The notes: generated by a model from the letters alone, not told the origin. Shown: positions 18,700 to 27,395, counted from the stretch's first letter. The stretch: 64,000 bases of DNA from Neisseria subflava (GCF_024205705.1 NZ_CP073115.1:1116001-1180000), one strand, 5' to 3'. A program made the numbers and translations.

Positions 18700-19276
18700 T
18701 AACCGAACACTTTTTTCAAATGTGCTTGGTAGTCTGCGAAGTATTGTTCTACTTGTGGATTTTTAACTACATCGTTACATGTAAATGTCGGTAGACGGGT
18801 CAAACCGATGAACTCGTTGAGTTTGTGGAAAGGCATGTACACAGCATCCACATCTTTGCCTTCAAAGAAGTCGCCTTCACGGGTGAACGCTTCAATCGGC
18901 GCATTCCAAGTAAGCGAAAGCATGTGTTTTTTGCCTTGCAATAAACCACCTGTACCGAAGCCTTCGGTCGGGCTGACACGATGACGGCCATCACTGTGGT
19001 AAAGCTTGCCGTGTCCAGCGATAAATACTTCGTCTATGTATTTCTTCACTGTCCAAGGCTCGTGCATCCACCAAACAGGCATCTGCCAAATCACGGCATC
19101 CATCCACAAGAATTTTTCGATTTCTGCCTCAACATCATAGCCAGCATCAATCACAGTTTCTTTTACATTGTGTCCAAGTGCGGTCAAAACTTCTTTTGCT
19201 TTTTGTGAAGCGTGTTGTTTAACTCACCATGCGAATGGCCGAATTCTTTACCACCGTTTAATAATAAAATGTTCAT
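18699..19276 (-). pseudogene. mdaB: MdaB-like NAD(P)H quinone oxidoreductase, frameshifted
   Basis: The ATG at 19276 starts MNILLLNGGKEFGHSHGELN, the flavodoxin-like N-terminus of the MdaB/NQO family. Near 19205-19215 one base is missing in an A-rich run (HKK then AKEVLTALGHN in another frame). The rest continues uninterrupted to 18699 with MDAVIWQMPVWWMHEPWTVK and GFGTGGLLQGKKHMLSLTWN. These flavoproteins reduce quinones by two electrons. A Pasteurellaceae uptake signal AAGTGCGGT lies inside it at 19176-19184. As written, the gene is inactive. Confidence 0.85.
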
Positions 19277-19326
19277 TTTTACTCCTAGAATAAATAATTT
19301 ATAAAAAAAGGATGTGATGTTTGCGG

Positions 19327-20175
19327 TTATCGTCCCATTTTCCATGAAGCGATACGTTTCAAATTATCCACCGTGTCGTGATTGACGATGGCGTCGAACG
19401 TGCCGTCCAGTTTGGCAATTTCTGCTTTGTCTTCATCACTGAGGGCAAAGTCAAAGATGTTCAAGTTCTCCGCCATGCGTTCGGGTTTGGTGGATTTTGC
19501 CAATACAATTATGCCACGTTCCACCAGCCATCGGGTAATCACCTGCGCCACGGATTTGCCATATTTCGCGCCGATTTTGCTTAATACGGGGTTGTGGAAA
19601 ATATCATTTTTGCCTTCGGCAAACGGCGCCCATGCTTCCACGGCGATGCCTTCAGCCAGCAAAGCGGAAACAGCTTCGTTTTTTTGTTGGAACGGATTGA
19701 TTTCAATCTGATTCGCTTGCGGCATCACTTTATTAAACAGCCCCAAATCCACCGCGCGCACGGCTGAAAAATTGCTCACGCCGATGGCGCGGATTTTGCC
19801 GGCTGCCTGATATTCTTCCAGCGCGCGCCATGTACCGTAGCTGTCGCCGTAAGGTTGATGAATCAGCACCATATCGATGTAATCCAAATTCAGACGACCT
19901 AATGAACGCTCCAGCGAGGCTTTAGCGGCTTCGTAGCCGAAATTTTCCACCCAAATTTTGGTGGTAACGAATAATTCTTCGCGCGCCATGCCACTATTTT
20001 TAATTCCCAAACCGACTTCCGTCTCATTCATATAAGCCTGAGCAGTATCGATGTGACGATAACCAGCCTTGATGGCGGCAATCACGGCTTGTTCCGTTTC
20101 TTCGGGTTGAATTTGAAATACGCCAAAACCGAGAGCAGGAATTTTTACTCCATTGTTTAATGTGATGTTTTGCAT
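19327..20175 (-). CDS. Aldo-keto reductase (2,5-diketogluconate reductase-like)
   Basis: This encodes 282 residues, a full NADPH-dependent aldo-keto reductase barrel. Seen are PALGFGVFQI, the catalytic Asp and Tyr in GYRHIDTAQAYMNETEVG, the catalytic Lys in FVTTKIWVENFG, the His in DMVLIHQPYGD, and the cofactor signature VLAKSTKPERMAENL near the C-terminus. It reduces aldehydes and ketones in the cytosol. It is divergent from a LysR regulator (start 20304) across a 128-bp spacer, the usual arrangement for control by that regulator. Its 3' end is duplicated at 18394-18640. Confidence 0.92.
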   Translation of the reverse strand: MQNITLNNGVKIPALGFGVFQIQPEETEQAVIAAIKAGYRHIDTAQAYMNETEVGLGIKNSGMAREELFVTTKIWVENFGYEAAKASLERSLGRLNLDYIDMVLIHQPYGDSYGTWRALEEYQAAGKIRAIGVSNFSAVRAVDLGLFNKVMPQANQIEINPFQQKNEAVSALLAEGIAVEAWAPFAEGKNDIFHNPVLSKIGAKYGKSVAQVITRWLVERGIIVLAKSTKPERMAENLNIFDFALSDEDKAEIAKLDGTFDAIVNHDTVDNLKRIASWKMGR

Positions 20176-20303
20176 GATATTATCTCCTGTTTATTCTCAT
20201 GAAAGTGCAGTCATTTTATGATTTGTTTTTATTGAGATAAATTGGGTTTGGGTTTATGATGCAATGAATTAAATTCACTAATAAAAGAGAGTTTAAAGAG
20301 AAA

Positions 20304-21194
20304 ATGCAGAATTTTAACGAACTGAATTATTTTTTGACGTTGGCGCAAACGCAGAGTTTTGTAAAAGCGGGACAGCTTTTGGGGATTTCTTCTTCGGCGT
20401 TGAGCCATAGCATGAAAAATTTAGAAACGCGGCTGAACCTGCGCCTGTTCAACCGCACTACACGCAATGTGTCGCTGACCGAAGCCGGACAACAGCTTTT
20501 CAACCAACTTTTCCCACTTTATCAAGCCATAAACCAAGAAGTCGATGCATTAAATGATTTTTTGAATACGCCATCGGGATTGATTCGCATCAATGCCCCT
20601 GTAATAGCAGCGGAAGCCGTGTTGTATCCAAAATTAAAGCCGATTTTGAACCAATACCCGAAAACCCGCTTGGAAATCGTGGTGGACGATCGTTGGGCAG
20701 ATATTGTGAAAGAAGGATTTGATATGGGCGTTCGGTTAGGTAACAAGGTAGCGAAAGAGATGATTGCGGTACCAATTTCCGCACCGCTCAAAATGGTATT
20801 GGTTGCCTCGCCCGATTATTTGGCACAACACGGTTCACCGAAAAATATTGATGATCTGCAACAGCACCGCCTTATCGGCATAAAACTCTCCGATGAACAC
20901 GGCACGGAGATACAGTGGGAATTCAAATACAAAAAAGAGCTGATTACGTTCACGCCCAAATCGCAGTTTTCCACCAACAATCATCTGCGTCTGCAAGCCG
21001 TTTCAGACGGCCTTGGCATTGCGTGGATAGCACATATGAGCGTAGCGGATGCACTCAATTCGGGGCACCTGGTTGAGCTGTTGCCTGAGTATGCTATGAC
21101 TTACGAACCGCTTTACCTCTATTATCCCAGCCGTCGCGGGCATTCCAATGTGTTTAAGCTGATTGTGGATGCGTTAAAAGTAAAAGCCGTTTGA
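20304..21194 (+). CDS. LysR-family transcriptional regulator
   Basis: This encodes 296 residues. An N-terminal winged helix-turn-helix (NELNYFLTLAQTQSFVKAGQ, SSSALSHSMKNLETRLNLRL) is followed by an effector-binding domain (IRINAPVIAAEAVLYPKLKP). It is of the AaeR/CrgA-like type with the NRTTRNVSLTEAG linker. Divergent transcription from the aldo-keto reductase suggests it controls that gene and itself from the 20176-20303 spacer. A Neisseria uptake core is embedded near 21001, so this gene carries Neisseria marks although the surrounding island has Pasteurellaceae ones. Confidence 0.9.
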   Translation: MQNFNELNYFLTLAQTQSFVKAGQLLGISSSALSHSMKNLETRLNLRLFNRTTRNVSLTEAGQQLFNQLFPLYQAINQEVDALNDFLNTPSGLIRINAPVIAAEAVLYPKLKPILNQYPKTRLEIVVDDRWADIVKEGFDMGVRLGNKVAKEMIAVPISAPLKMVLVASPDYLAQHGSPKNIDDLQQHRLIGIKLSDEHGTEIQWEFKYKKELITFTPKSQFSTNNHLRLQAVSDGLGIAWIAHMSVADALNSGHLVELLPEYAMTYEPLYLYYPSRRGHSNVFKLIVDALKVKAV

Positions 21195-21220
21195 AATTTC
21201 AGACGGCCTTTGGATATACA

Positions 21221-21847
21221 CTAAGGTCTTACTACGATATTATATTTGTCTCCTTTATCTCTAATTTCTATTGCAGCGTCTATCCAAGCATTTGGATTAG
21301 AAATAAACTGAGCCCAATTACACTTCAACATATATGAATTAGAGCAACCATTTATTAGTTTATCTGCAATATATGGAGTATGAAGGTTATTTAAGTTATT
21401 TTTAATAATATCAAAATAAAATCCATATGAATTTACATAATCATAATTTCCACATCTATCAGGTAAAACTACTAACAAAATTGCATTACGCTTGCTCCTG
21501 TTATCTAAACGTCGTTTACTTTTTAATGAATAAGCAATTTCCCAAGGTATCCATTGATCTTTCTCTACTTTCCAAAAATCTTTCATATTAGGAGAGAGAA
21601 GAACAATGGTAACAGAACTATCAAAGATTTTATCTGCCAGCTTTGAGCGGATAGTTTCACTTTTAAAGTCCGCTAAGCTCTCGTCATCCTTTTCACCTTT
21701 ATTAATATGAATTCCATCTCGATCAAATTTATTTTGAATAATATCCACATAATCACGGGCAGTTGTTACATGAAAAAAGTCATGTGGTCTTAATTGTTTC
21801 ACTGAATCATCAGAATACTTGTATGAAATAAATACTTTATTTCCCAT
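21221..21847 (-). CDS. thsB: Thoeris TIR-domain sensor/signal protein, second copy
   Basis: This encodes 208 residues. The start MGNKVFISYKYSD at 21847 is chosen because AAGGGA sits 8 bases upstream. The TIR fold is seen in FISYKYSDD (strand A), SSVTIVLLSPNMKDFW (strand D) and QWIPWEIAYSLKSK, where the Glu is the expected NAD-cleaving residue. In Thoeris, ThsB TIR proteins recognise phage infection and make a cyclic ADP-ribose isomer that activates ThsA. It follows thsA and the other TIR gene in one operon. Two different TIR proteins with one ThsA is a known Thoeris layout that broadens the range of phages sensed. Confidence 0.82.
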   Translation of the reverse strand: MGNKVFISYKYSDDSVKQLRPHDFFHVTTARDYVDIIQNKFDRDGIHINKGEKDDESLADFKSETIRSKLADKIFDSSVTIVLLSPNMKDFWKVEKDQWIPWEIAYSLKSKRRLDNRSKRNAILLVVLPDRCGNYDYVNSYGFYFDIIKNNLNNLHTPYIADKLINGCSNSYMLKCNWAQFISNPNAWIDAAIEIRDKGDKYNIVVRP

Positions 21848-21863
21848 GATAAATTCCCTTAAA

Positions 21864-22352
21864 TTATTTATATTTTTCTCTGATAGAAATTGCTTTTTCA
21901 ATCCATTCTTCTATATTGTCTGCAATATCATTATAGGCATCTGAAGATTTAGGGTCATAACAATTGACTATATTAGATAATTTAGAGCCATCTTCAAATT
22001 CAAATTGCTCAAATGGATTTCTTCCTTTTTCACATTTACCACTTTTTGGATCTTTTAGGTTATGAATATAGATACCCAATACACCTTTCCCTTCATTCCA
22101 AGCCTTTTTAATTTCATATTTTACCCATTTTCGTTTAGCTGTATCTTCTCCAATCAGAACAACCAAACAGCTTTTACCAGCTAAATTTTCATCAATCCAT
22201 TTTTGTATTTCTTTATCTCCCTTCCTTTTTATTTCTTCCCAAGTATTAGGTGTCGCAGGTAGATTGCCTTCTAGCTTTCCAATATTTCTTACTTGTTGAA
22301 CACGGAAAACATCTTTTTCATAATGAAAACTATAAAATACTTTTCTCATCAT
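21864..22352 (-). CDS. thsB: Thoeris ThsB-like TIR protein, first copy
   Basis: This encodes 162 residues. The opening RKVFYSFHYEKDVFRVQQVR closely follows the ThsB / DUF1863 TIR-like pattern (VFFSFHY...DFRVxxVRN). SCLVVLIGEDTAKRKWVKYE provides strand D and the putative catalytic Glu, and GVLGIYIHNLKD follows. It starts two bases after the thsA stop, so the two are translationally coupled. It is predicted to make the signal molecule from NAD on infection. It is shorter than and dissimilar in sequence to the neighbouring TIR protein at 21221-21847. Confidence 0.88.
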   Translation of the reverse strand: MMRKVFYSFHYEKDVFRVQQVRNIGKLEGNLPATPNTWEEIKRKGDKEIQKWIDENLAGKSCLVVLIGEDTAKRKWVKYEIKKAWNEGKGVLGIYIHNLKDPKSGKCEKGRNPFEQFEFEDGSKLSNIVNCYDPKSSDAYNDIADNIEEWIEKAISIREKYK

Positions 22353-22354
22353 AA

Positions 22355-23755
22355 TTATTTAACCTTTTTTAAAATTGACAAAATATTAGATTTTAATTCA
22401 TCTAACGGAATATTTTCTTTAGATAGTGCCTGCATTTCAGTTTCAATATTTTCAGAGCACTCCTTACCCATATCTTCTTCCCAAAGTTTTTTTGCCATAT
22501 TTCCTGTACTAGCAACAGGAATTAAGACATTGTTATTTCTTTTGGAAATATCGAACTCTTCTTGCATGCCATTTGATAGAATTATCTCTCCATTTTGTGA
22601 TTTATTTCCAAATAGAAATATAGAGATACCAGCATAAGAAATCATATCTTCACGCCAAGCAGACCATAATTCTTCACCTTCTTTATTTTGAGGAAATGGA
22701 CGAAGTATCAAATAGTCCTCATCTATTTTTAAATTTTTTTCCGTAAGATATTTTATCGATCCTGAAATAACTGAACTGCCTATTCCCAATCCAAAACCTG
22801 TAACAATACGATACCCTAGTTTTAAAATCTCTTGAGAAAGAGAAGAAACAAATTGTTCAATCTCTTGCTGAGAATAAGGAGAATAATCTTCTGCAGCGCC
22901 TGAGATAAAGACAGTTTTACGTTTTTGTGCTTGTTCCACCTCACGTAAAATCTCTGTAATTTCCTCATATTGATTAACCAACAAAACGCTAATCCCTACT
23001 CTTTTTAAATCATTGATAAATAGCTCTTGTTTACGATTTCTATATTCAAAATCAGCTTGATTTTCTTCAGGTAATTGCTGAACCTTGCGAAGAATACAAA
23101 AATGTTCTTTCTGGTTTTCATTATATGACGAGCGAATTCTGCTTAAAATATAATCAATATTAGGATCGGAAAAACTAAATCCTAAGAAAAGAAAACGTTT
23201 GGTTAATAAATCTCCACGCAGTGCGGTAAAGAAATCATTTCTTGTTAAATGAAATTTTTCATAATCATCTTTAATTAAGACCGTTTGGTCTGGAAGAGAA
23301 GCATCACCATGCATTTTATAAACTATGGCGTCTCTTTTATGAATAGAGATAGGGAGTTGGCCTATACAATGTTTGATATCTACAACTTTCCCCGCATCTC
23401 TTAAAGCATTCTCTATCATTGAATCATAATTGGTTGTCCAAAAAGTATCTATAGGTAACCTAGCTAAAATTTTATGGTTCTCCGTTAGAACTGCTTGGTG
23501 AGAAAATTCATTTAAAATGATTTGATTTATTTTAGAACGATTACCCTGTTTTTCATTGATGTAGTATTGTGCTAAGGAAATTAGATCATTTTCTTCCTTG
23601 TCAATATTCAACTCTAATTCTTCAGCTAAATCTTTAAGCAACCCTTTCCAATCCACGAATCCAGCAGCAACAGATAATCCAGCCCCAGCAAAAATTGCTA
23701 AATTATTTGCAGATAGTTCATTAACCAATTCTCGTATAAACTGTTTTTTGTTCAT
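22355..23755 (-). CDS. thsA: Thoeris effector ThsA (SIR2 NADase + SLOG sensor)
   Basis: This encodes 466 residues from MNKKQFIREL. Residues ~1-285 are a SIR2-type NAD-hydrolase domain: NNLAIFAGAGLSVAAGF, TTNYDSMIENAL, VYKMHGDASLPD and FLGFSFSDPN are visible. Residues ~310-460 are a SLOG/STALD domain (VFISGAAEDY, YRIVTGFGLGIGSSVISGS), which binds the TIR-made cyclic ADP-ribose isomer. Binding switches on NAD depletion and aborts infection. Length and order match the canonical type I ThsA. The upstream ATG at 23857 overlaps the neighbouring ATPase gene and lacks homology, so I use 23755. Confidence 0.92.
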   Translation of the reverse strand: MNKKQFIRELVNELSANNLAIFAGAGLSVAAGFVDWKGLLKDLAEELELNIDKEENDLISLAQYYINEKQGNRSKINQIILNEFSHQAVLTENHKILARLPIDTFWTTNYDSMIENALRDAGKVVDIKHCIGQLPISIHKRDAIVYKMHGDASLPDQTVLIKDDYEKFHLTRNDFFTALRGDLLTKRFLFLGFSFSDPNIDYILSRIRSSYNENQKEHFCILRKVQQLPEENQADFEYRNRKQELFINDLKRVGISVLLVNQYEEITEILREVEQAQKRKTVFISGAAEDYSPYSQQEIEQFVSSLSQEILKLGYRIVTGFGLGIGSSVISGSIKYLTEKNLKIDEDYLILRPFPQNKEGEELWSAWREDMISYAGISIFLFGNKSQNGEIILSNGMQEEFDISKRNNNVLIPVASTGNMAKKLWEEDMGKECSENIETEMQALSKENIPLDELKSNILSILKKVK

Positions 23756-23825
23756 AATCTTCTCTTCATTCTTTTGTTCGATAACTTTTCTTGAAATATG
23801 GATAAATAGGACTTTTTCAAGCTTT

Positions 23826-25115
23826 TTAAATAAAATATGTAGCATACAACGGCACATTCACCAGCCAATCCTGTTCCCTATAATCCGCCATGGAAAAGCG
23901 AATTGCTTGTTCTGGCTGAAATTGTTCTACATACACTTTCAAACTTTTCGCTTTTAAATTTTCTTCTGCTTTGACTTCAATCGGAATTACAGCTTGCTTA
24001 CGTTGTACAACAAAATCAACCTCTGCAGTGCCTTTTTCAGTTGCCCAATAAAAAATAGGGTTTTCTTGCGTGGCAATTAGTTGTTGCAAGACATATTGTT
24101 CGGTTAAAGCGCCTTTAAATTCGGTAAAAATACGGCTGCCTTCTAGCAGTACGCTGGCATCCAAATTGCTTTGCGCGGCAAGCAGCCCCACATCTAAACC
24201 GTATAATTTAAAGGCATTATCTTGATAGGCGGAAAGCGGCAAATGTGGTTTCTTCACTCGAGGCACGCTATGCACTAAGCCGCTGTCTTTTAGCCATTGC
24301 AATGCAATTTCGTAGTCTTTGCTTCTCGCCCCTTTTTGTAGCTGAGCATAGATAAATTTTTTATTTTCTTTGGCAAGTTGTTCAGGAATGGAGGCCCAAA
24401 TTGACCGCACTTTTTGCACAGTTTGGCCATCGTGAATATGTTTGGAAAAATCTTGCTCATACGCCATCAATAAATTACGTTGAATTTGACGCACTTCATC
24501 GACATTTTGTGTTTCGATAAATACTTTTACCGCTTCAGGCATGCCGCCGACAAAATAATATAGACGGAGTAAATCAATATAGGTGGTTTTCATGGCTGAA
24601 ATTAGCGACCAGTCTTTCAGCTCAAGCAATTTCACCAAATCTTGTTTGCCAAGTGCGGTTAAAAATTCATGAAAATCCATGGGATAAAGTGGTAGAAAGT
24701 CCACTTTGCCGACAGGAAAAGAGACTTGATGATGTAGTGATACCCCAAGCAATGAACCTGCCGCGATGATATAAAACTGAGGTGCATTTTCGTAAAAATA
24801 TTTGAGTGAAGATAATGCTTGCGAGACTTCTTGTACTTCATCAAAAATAATCAGGGTGTTTTCTGCTTGAATATCGACACCGCTTTCAATTTTCAAACCG
24901 AGCATTAAGCGATCAATATCATAGTCGCCAGAAAATAGCGTTTTCATGCGAGGGTTATTATCAAAGTTGATATACGCCACTTTTTCAAAGGATTGCTCGC
25001 CAAAGTGTTTCATCGCCCAGGTTTTTCCTACCTGTCTTGCTCCTTGAATAATTAATGGTTTTCTGTTTGTTTTGTGCTTCCACTTTTCTAAGGATTGTAT
25101 GATTTTACGCTGCAT
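23826..25115 (-). CDS. AAA-type ATPase with DUF4143 domain
   Basis: This encodes 429 residues. Walker A is LIIQGARQVGKTWAMKHF and Walker B is TLIIFDEVQE. The C-terminal half has the DUF4143 domain (a restriction-nuclease-like fold; FYWATEKGTAEVDFVVQRK ... IPIEVKAEENLKAKSL, with the D/E-x-K set). The cellular job of this widespread family is not settled. It carries two Pasteurellaceae uptake signals (24404-24412 on the minus strand and 24651-24659) inside its coding sequence, good evidence of origin in that family. It ends 70 bases before the Thoeris operon starts and has the same orientation; a functional link is not shown. Confidence 0.9.
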   Translation of the reverse strand: MQRKIIQSLEKWKHKTNRKPLIIQGARQVGKTWAMKHFGEQSFEKVAYINFDNNPRMKTLFSGDYDIDRLMLGLKIESGVDIQAENTLIIFDEVQEVSQALSSLKYFYENAPQFYIIAAGSLLGVSLHHQVSFPVGKVDFLPLYPMDFHEFLTALGKQDLVKLLELKDWSLISAMKTTYIDLLRLYYFVGGMPEAVKVFIETQNVDEVRQIQRNLLMAYEQDFSKHIHDGQTVQKVRSIWASIPEQLAKENKKFIYAQLQKGARSKDYEIALQWLKDSGLVHSVPRVKKPHLPLSAYQDNAFKLYGLDVGLLAAQSNLDASVLLEGSRIFTEFKGALTEQYVLQQLIATQENPIFYWATEKGTAEVDFVVQRKQAVIPIEVKAEENLKAKSLKVYVEQFQPEQAIRFSMADYREQDWLVNVPLYATYFI

Positions 25116-25278
25116 AATATTTCTCTAAAACAAGGGATGTAGGCTAATTATACAGTACCGCATACACTTTTTCTAACGATATAAGTTTGTATTTTTACGC
25201 TTTTTCAATGAAAAAAATGTTAATTTGCTTACTTTTTAAAGCAAAAGATAGTTTTTCAGACAGTCTTTTAGAAAAAAG

Positions 25279-25332
25279 AGCGGTCAAATTTTGAGATGTT
25301 TTTGCAACTCACCTTCAAAATCTGACCGCTTG
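25279..25332. repeat. Pasteurellaceae-type inverted uptake pair
   Basis: AGCGGTCAAATTTTGAGATG and TTCAAAATCTGACCGCTTG face each other, forming a terminator-like stem between the ATPase gene and the lipoprotein hydrolase gene. Related to 17321-17375 and 26867-26925. Nothing else is visible in 25116-25343. Confidence 0.65.
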
Positions 25333-25343
25333 TATTTTTAAGA

Positions 25344-26324
25344 TTATTTTCCTTTCTTCTGATTCATCAACCAATCACGGGCAGGTTCGAGTAAATAGGC
25401 GTAATCAAATGAGTACATATGCTCTGCACCTTTGTGGGTTGAGTTTTCCGGAATTACGGTATTTGGTGCGAAACGGATGAAGTTAATACGTTTGCCTTGG
25501 GCAAGCATTTGTTGGACTTTTGCGTCTTGTTCGGTCTGCGGTAATTTGGCAGAGAACTCAGTTTCGGCGTAGCTGACTTTATCTTGTTTCAGCATTTTTC
25601 CAACTTGAGCCATGCCTGCAGAGGCTTTTGGATCGGCAGCCGAAACGGTATAAATAAACTTCGCTTTCTCCAATGGTTTTAAAACATTGATATCCCATTG
25701 ACTGCCGACAAACATAGACGCCGCAAAGAAGTTAGGCTCGATACTATTTAGGTAGAATGAAATCATACCGCCCATGGATTGACCAGTGGTGTAAACACGA
25801 TTAGTATCAATCGCTTTTTCGGCGATCAGATTTTTGACAAGGCGTAAGGTCATGGGTACTTCTTCTGTTGTTTCCCATTTATCGTTGACAGCCGTTTCGG
25901 TGTAAGACGGTACAAGGACAAAGGCTGGATGTTTCGCCTGCGCTTCATCGGTTGCCCAGATAATGCCGCCGTAGCCTTGCATTAGTGGGGCTTTTACGCC
26001 TTTTCCTGCTGTACTGGCATCTGCGATAAACATGATTAACGGATATTTGTGACCCGGCTCAAGATTTTTCGGGGTGTACAGGTTGTACTGCATTTCTTTG
26101 CCTGTTTTGGGATCTCTAAACGTTAACACTTCAAAACGTGGTGCAATTTGTTCACGCAAGGCAAGCAAGCGACTATCGTAGGATTTATCCGCGCCGCCGT
26201 ATTGTTTGTCCCAAGCGGAATTTTGCGTGTTTTGAGTCGTCACTGCTTTTTCAGTCGCATTTGAGGTGGCGTTGCAAGCGGCAAGCAACAAGCTTGCGGC
26301 AATCATCGTTACGGTTTTCTTCAT
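25344..26324 (-). CDS. Lipoprotein alpha/beta-hydrolase (esterase/peptidase-like)
   Basis: This encodes 326 residues. The lipoprotein signal peptide is MKKTVTMIAASLLLAAC with the modified Cys at 17, so the enzyme is tethered to the envelope. The alpha/beta-hydrolase nucleophile elbow is YTTGQSMGGMISFYLN (G-x-S-x-G). The acid and His are probably at VSAADPKAS and HKGAEHMYSFDY. It resembles polyhydroxybutyrate-depolymerase-like or prolyl-oligopeptidase-like secreted hydrolases; the substrate cannot be told. The island position and flanking uptake pairs suggest a Haemophilus-type source. Confidence 0.82.
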   Translation of the reverse strand: MKKTVTMIAASLLLAACNATSNATEKAVTTQNTQNSAWDKQYGGADKSYDSRLLALREQIAPRFEVLTFRDPKTGKEMQYNLYTPKNLEPGHKYPLIMFIADASTAGKGVKAPLMQGYGGIIWATDEAQAKHPAFVLVPSYTETAVNDKWETTEEVPMTLRLVKNLIAEKAIDTNRVYTTGQSMGGMISFYLNSIEPNFFAASMFVGSQWDINVLKPLEKAKFIYTVSAADPKASAGMAQVGKMLKQDKVSYAETEFSAKLPQTEQDAKVQQMLAQGKRINFIRFAPNTVIPENSTHKGAEHMYSFDYAYLLEPARDWLMNQKKGK

Positions 26325-26356
26325 CGTGGAAACTCCTTAAATTTTGTAAGAAATCG

Positions 26357-26803
26357 TCAATGTATTTTGATGCCTAAACGGTTTAAAGCATCAATGGCAG
26401 GTTGAGAAATATGATCACCACGTTTAGCGGACTCTTGATACCAATGCACAGCTTTGGTCATGTCTTTTGTTGTGCCGATGCCGTTTTCGTAGCAATGGCC
26501 GAGCCAGTATTGCCCGGTGATGTCGCCCGCTTCGGCCGCTTGCATGAAGTAGGCAAAAGCGGTTTTCGCATTCTTGGCGACACCTTCGCCGTTTAGATAC
26601 ATCAGCCCCAGATAACGCGGCGCTTTCATATGCCCAGCCTGTTGAGCTTGCTCAAAGTAGGACATTGCATGTTGGTAATCCTGTTTTTGATACAGGGCAA
26701 TGCCTTCGTCCAACAGGGCTTTCGCCTGCTCATTATGTTGCGGAATGGTAGAACAGGCGGCGAGAAGGGTTGTAGCGACGAGCGCGGATAGTTTGGATTT
26801 CAT
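26357..26803 (-). CDS. Small Sel1-repeat lipoprotein
   Basis: This encodes 148 residues. The signal peptide ends in a lipobox (KLSALVATTLLAAC, Cys 16). Three Sel1/TPR-type repeats follow, such as AMSYFEQAQQAGHMKAPRYLG and AFAYFMQAAEAGDITGQYWLG. Such proteins act as envelope scaffolds for protein-protein contact. It is upstream of and co-oriented with the lipoprotein hydrolase (33 bases between), so the two are probably one operon. Confidence 0.85.
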   Translation of the reverse strand: MKSKLSALVATTLLAACSTIPQHNEQAKALLDEGIALYQKQDYQHAMSYFEQAQQAGHMKAPRYLGLMYLNGEGVAKNAKTAFAYFMQAAEAGDITGQYWLGHCYENGIGTTKDMTKAVHWYQESAKRGDHISQPAIDALNRLGIKIH

Positions 26804-26866
26804 AAATTACTCCCTAACATGTATCGCAAGTTGAAATAATAGTACAAAGTTTCATTTTAGACATCA

Positions 26867-26925
26867 AAGTGCGGTCAAATTTTCAGGCGTTTTTGCCACC
26901 TATCTTTAAAACTCATCTATTTAAT
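26867..26925. repeat. Pasteurellaceae uptake signal AAGTGCGGT with degenerate partner
   Basis: AAGTGCGGTCAAATTTTCAGG is an exact Haemophilus-type core with its usual T-rich extension. The facing arm is decayed (TCTTTAAAACTCATC). It marks the right edge of the island that carries these signals. Confidence 0.65.
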
Positions 26926-27000
26926 ATCCCCCTTCGGCGCATGCCCGAAATAGCGTTTGTATTCACGGCTGAACTGGCTGGGGGACTCGTAGCCGACTGC
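26917..27000 (-). pseudogene. AraC-family regulator C-terminal remnant
   Basis: The last ~27 codons read VGYESPSQFSREYKRYFG to the stop, the second helix-turn-helix of AraC/XylS regulators. Upstream of about 27000 the homology stops, and the opposite strand carries a nadB-like remnant. Only the extreme C-terminus survives. Confidence 0.75.
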
Positions 27001-27395
27001 TTGCACGGAGCCAACCGCCTCGCCAGCAACTCCCTGCTCGAATGCGTCGTTATCGCTAGACTTGCCGCCCAAACCATCGCAGACGAACAAGCATTCCAAG
27101 CCGTATCGTCCCAAAGGCCGCCTGAACGTCCATCCGCCGAAGCAGGCATCTTTTCAGACGGCCTCCAAAACACATTCAGCCGCCCCGCCCTACAAGCGTT
27201 CAACCAACACCATCTAGGCATTCTCCGCAACGATACCGGCCTATGCTGCGCCATCACCCAACTGCGGTTTTGGAAGCAAAACCAAAGCGAGCCGCACACC
27301 GCAACCGCAACCTACTCGAATGCAGCCTCGCCGTCGCCCAAGCCGCATACAGGCGGAGACAGAACATCGGAGCATATTTTAATAGTGATTGTTAA
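26985..27395 (+). pseudogene. nadB: L-aspartate oxidase C-terminal remnant
   Basis: DCLHGANRLASNSLLECVV is the conserved FAD-binding/active-site motif of L-aspartate oxidase, the first enzyme of NAD synthesis. It continues through a region with an uptake pair (27113-27160), LGILRNDTGLCCAITQLRFW and, after a frame change near 27300, LLECSLAVAQAAYRRR to a stop at 27395. The N-terminal ~370 residues are missing. It is joined head-to-head to the AraC remnant. 27396-27680 shows nothing further. Confidence 0.75.

Noticed and set aside
23755..23857. Upstream start for thsA
   Set aside because: It would overlap the ATPase gene and adds residues with no match to ThsA; MNKKQF at 23755 fits the family start.
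26913..27299. 128-codon frame on the minus strand
   Set aside because: It is the shadow of the nadB remnant; no codon pattern or motif supports it.
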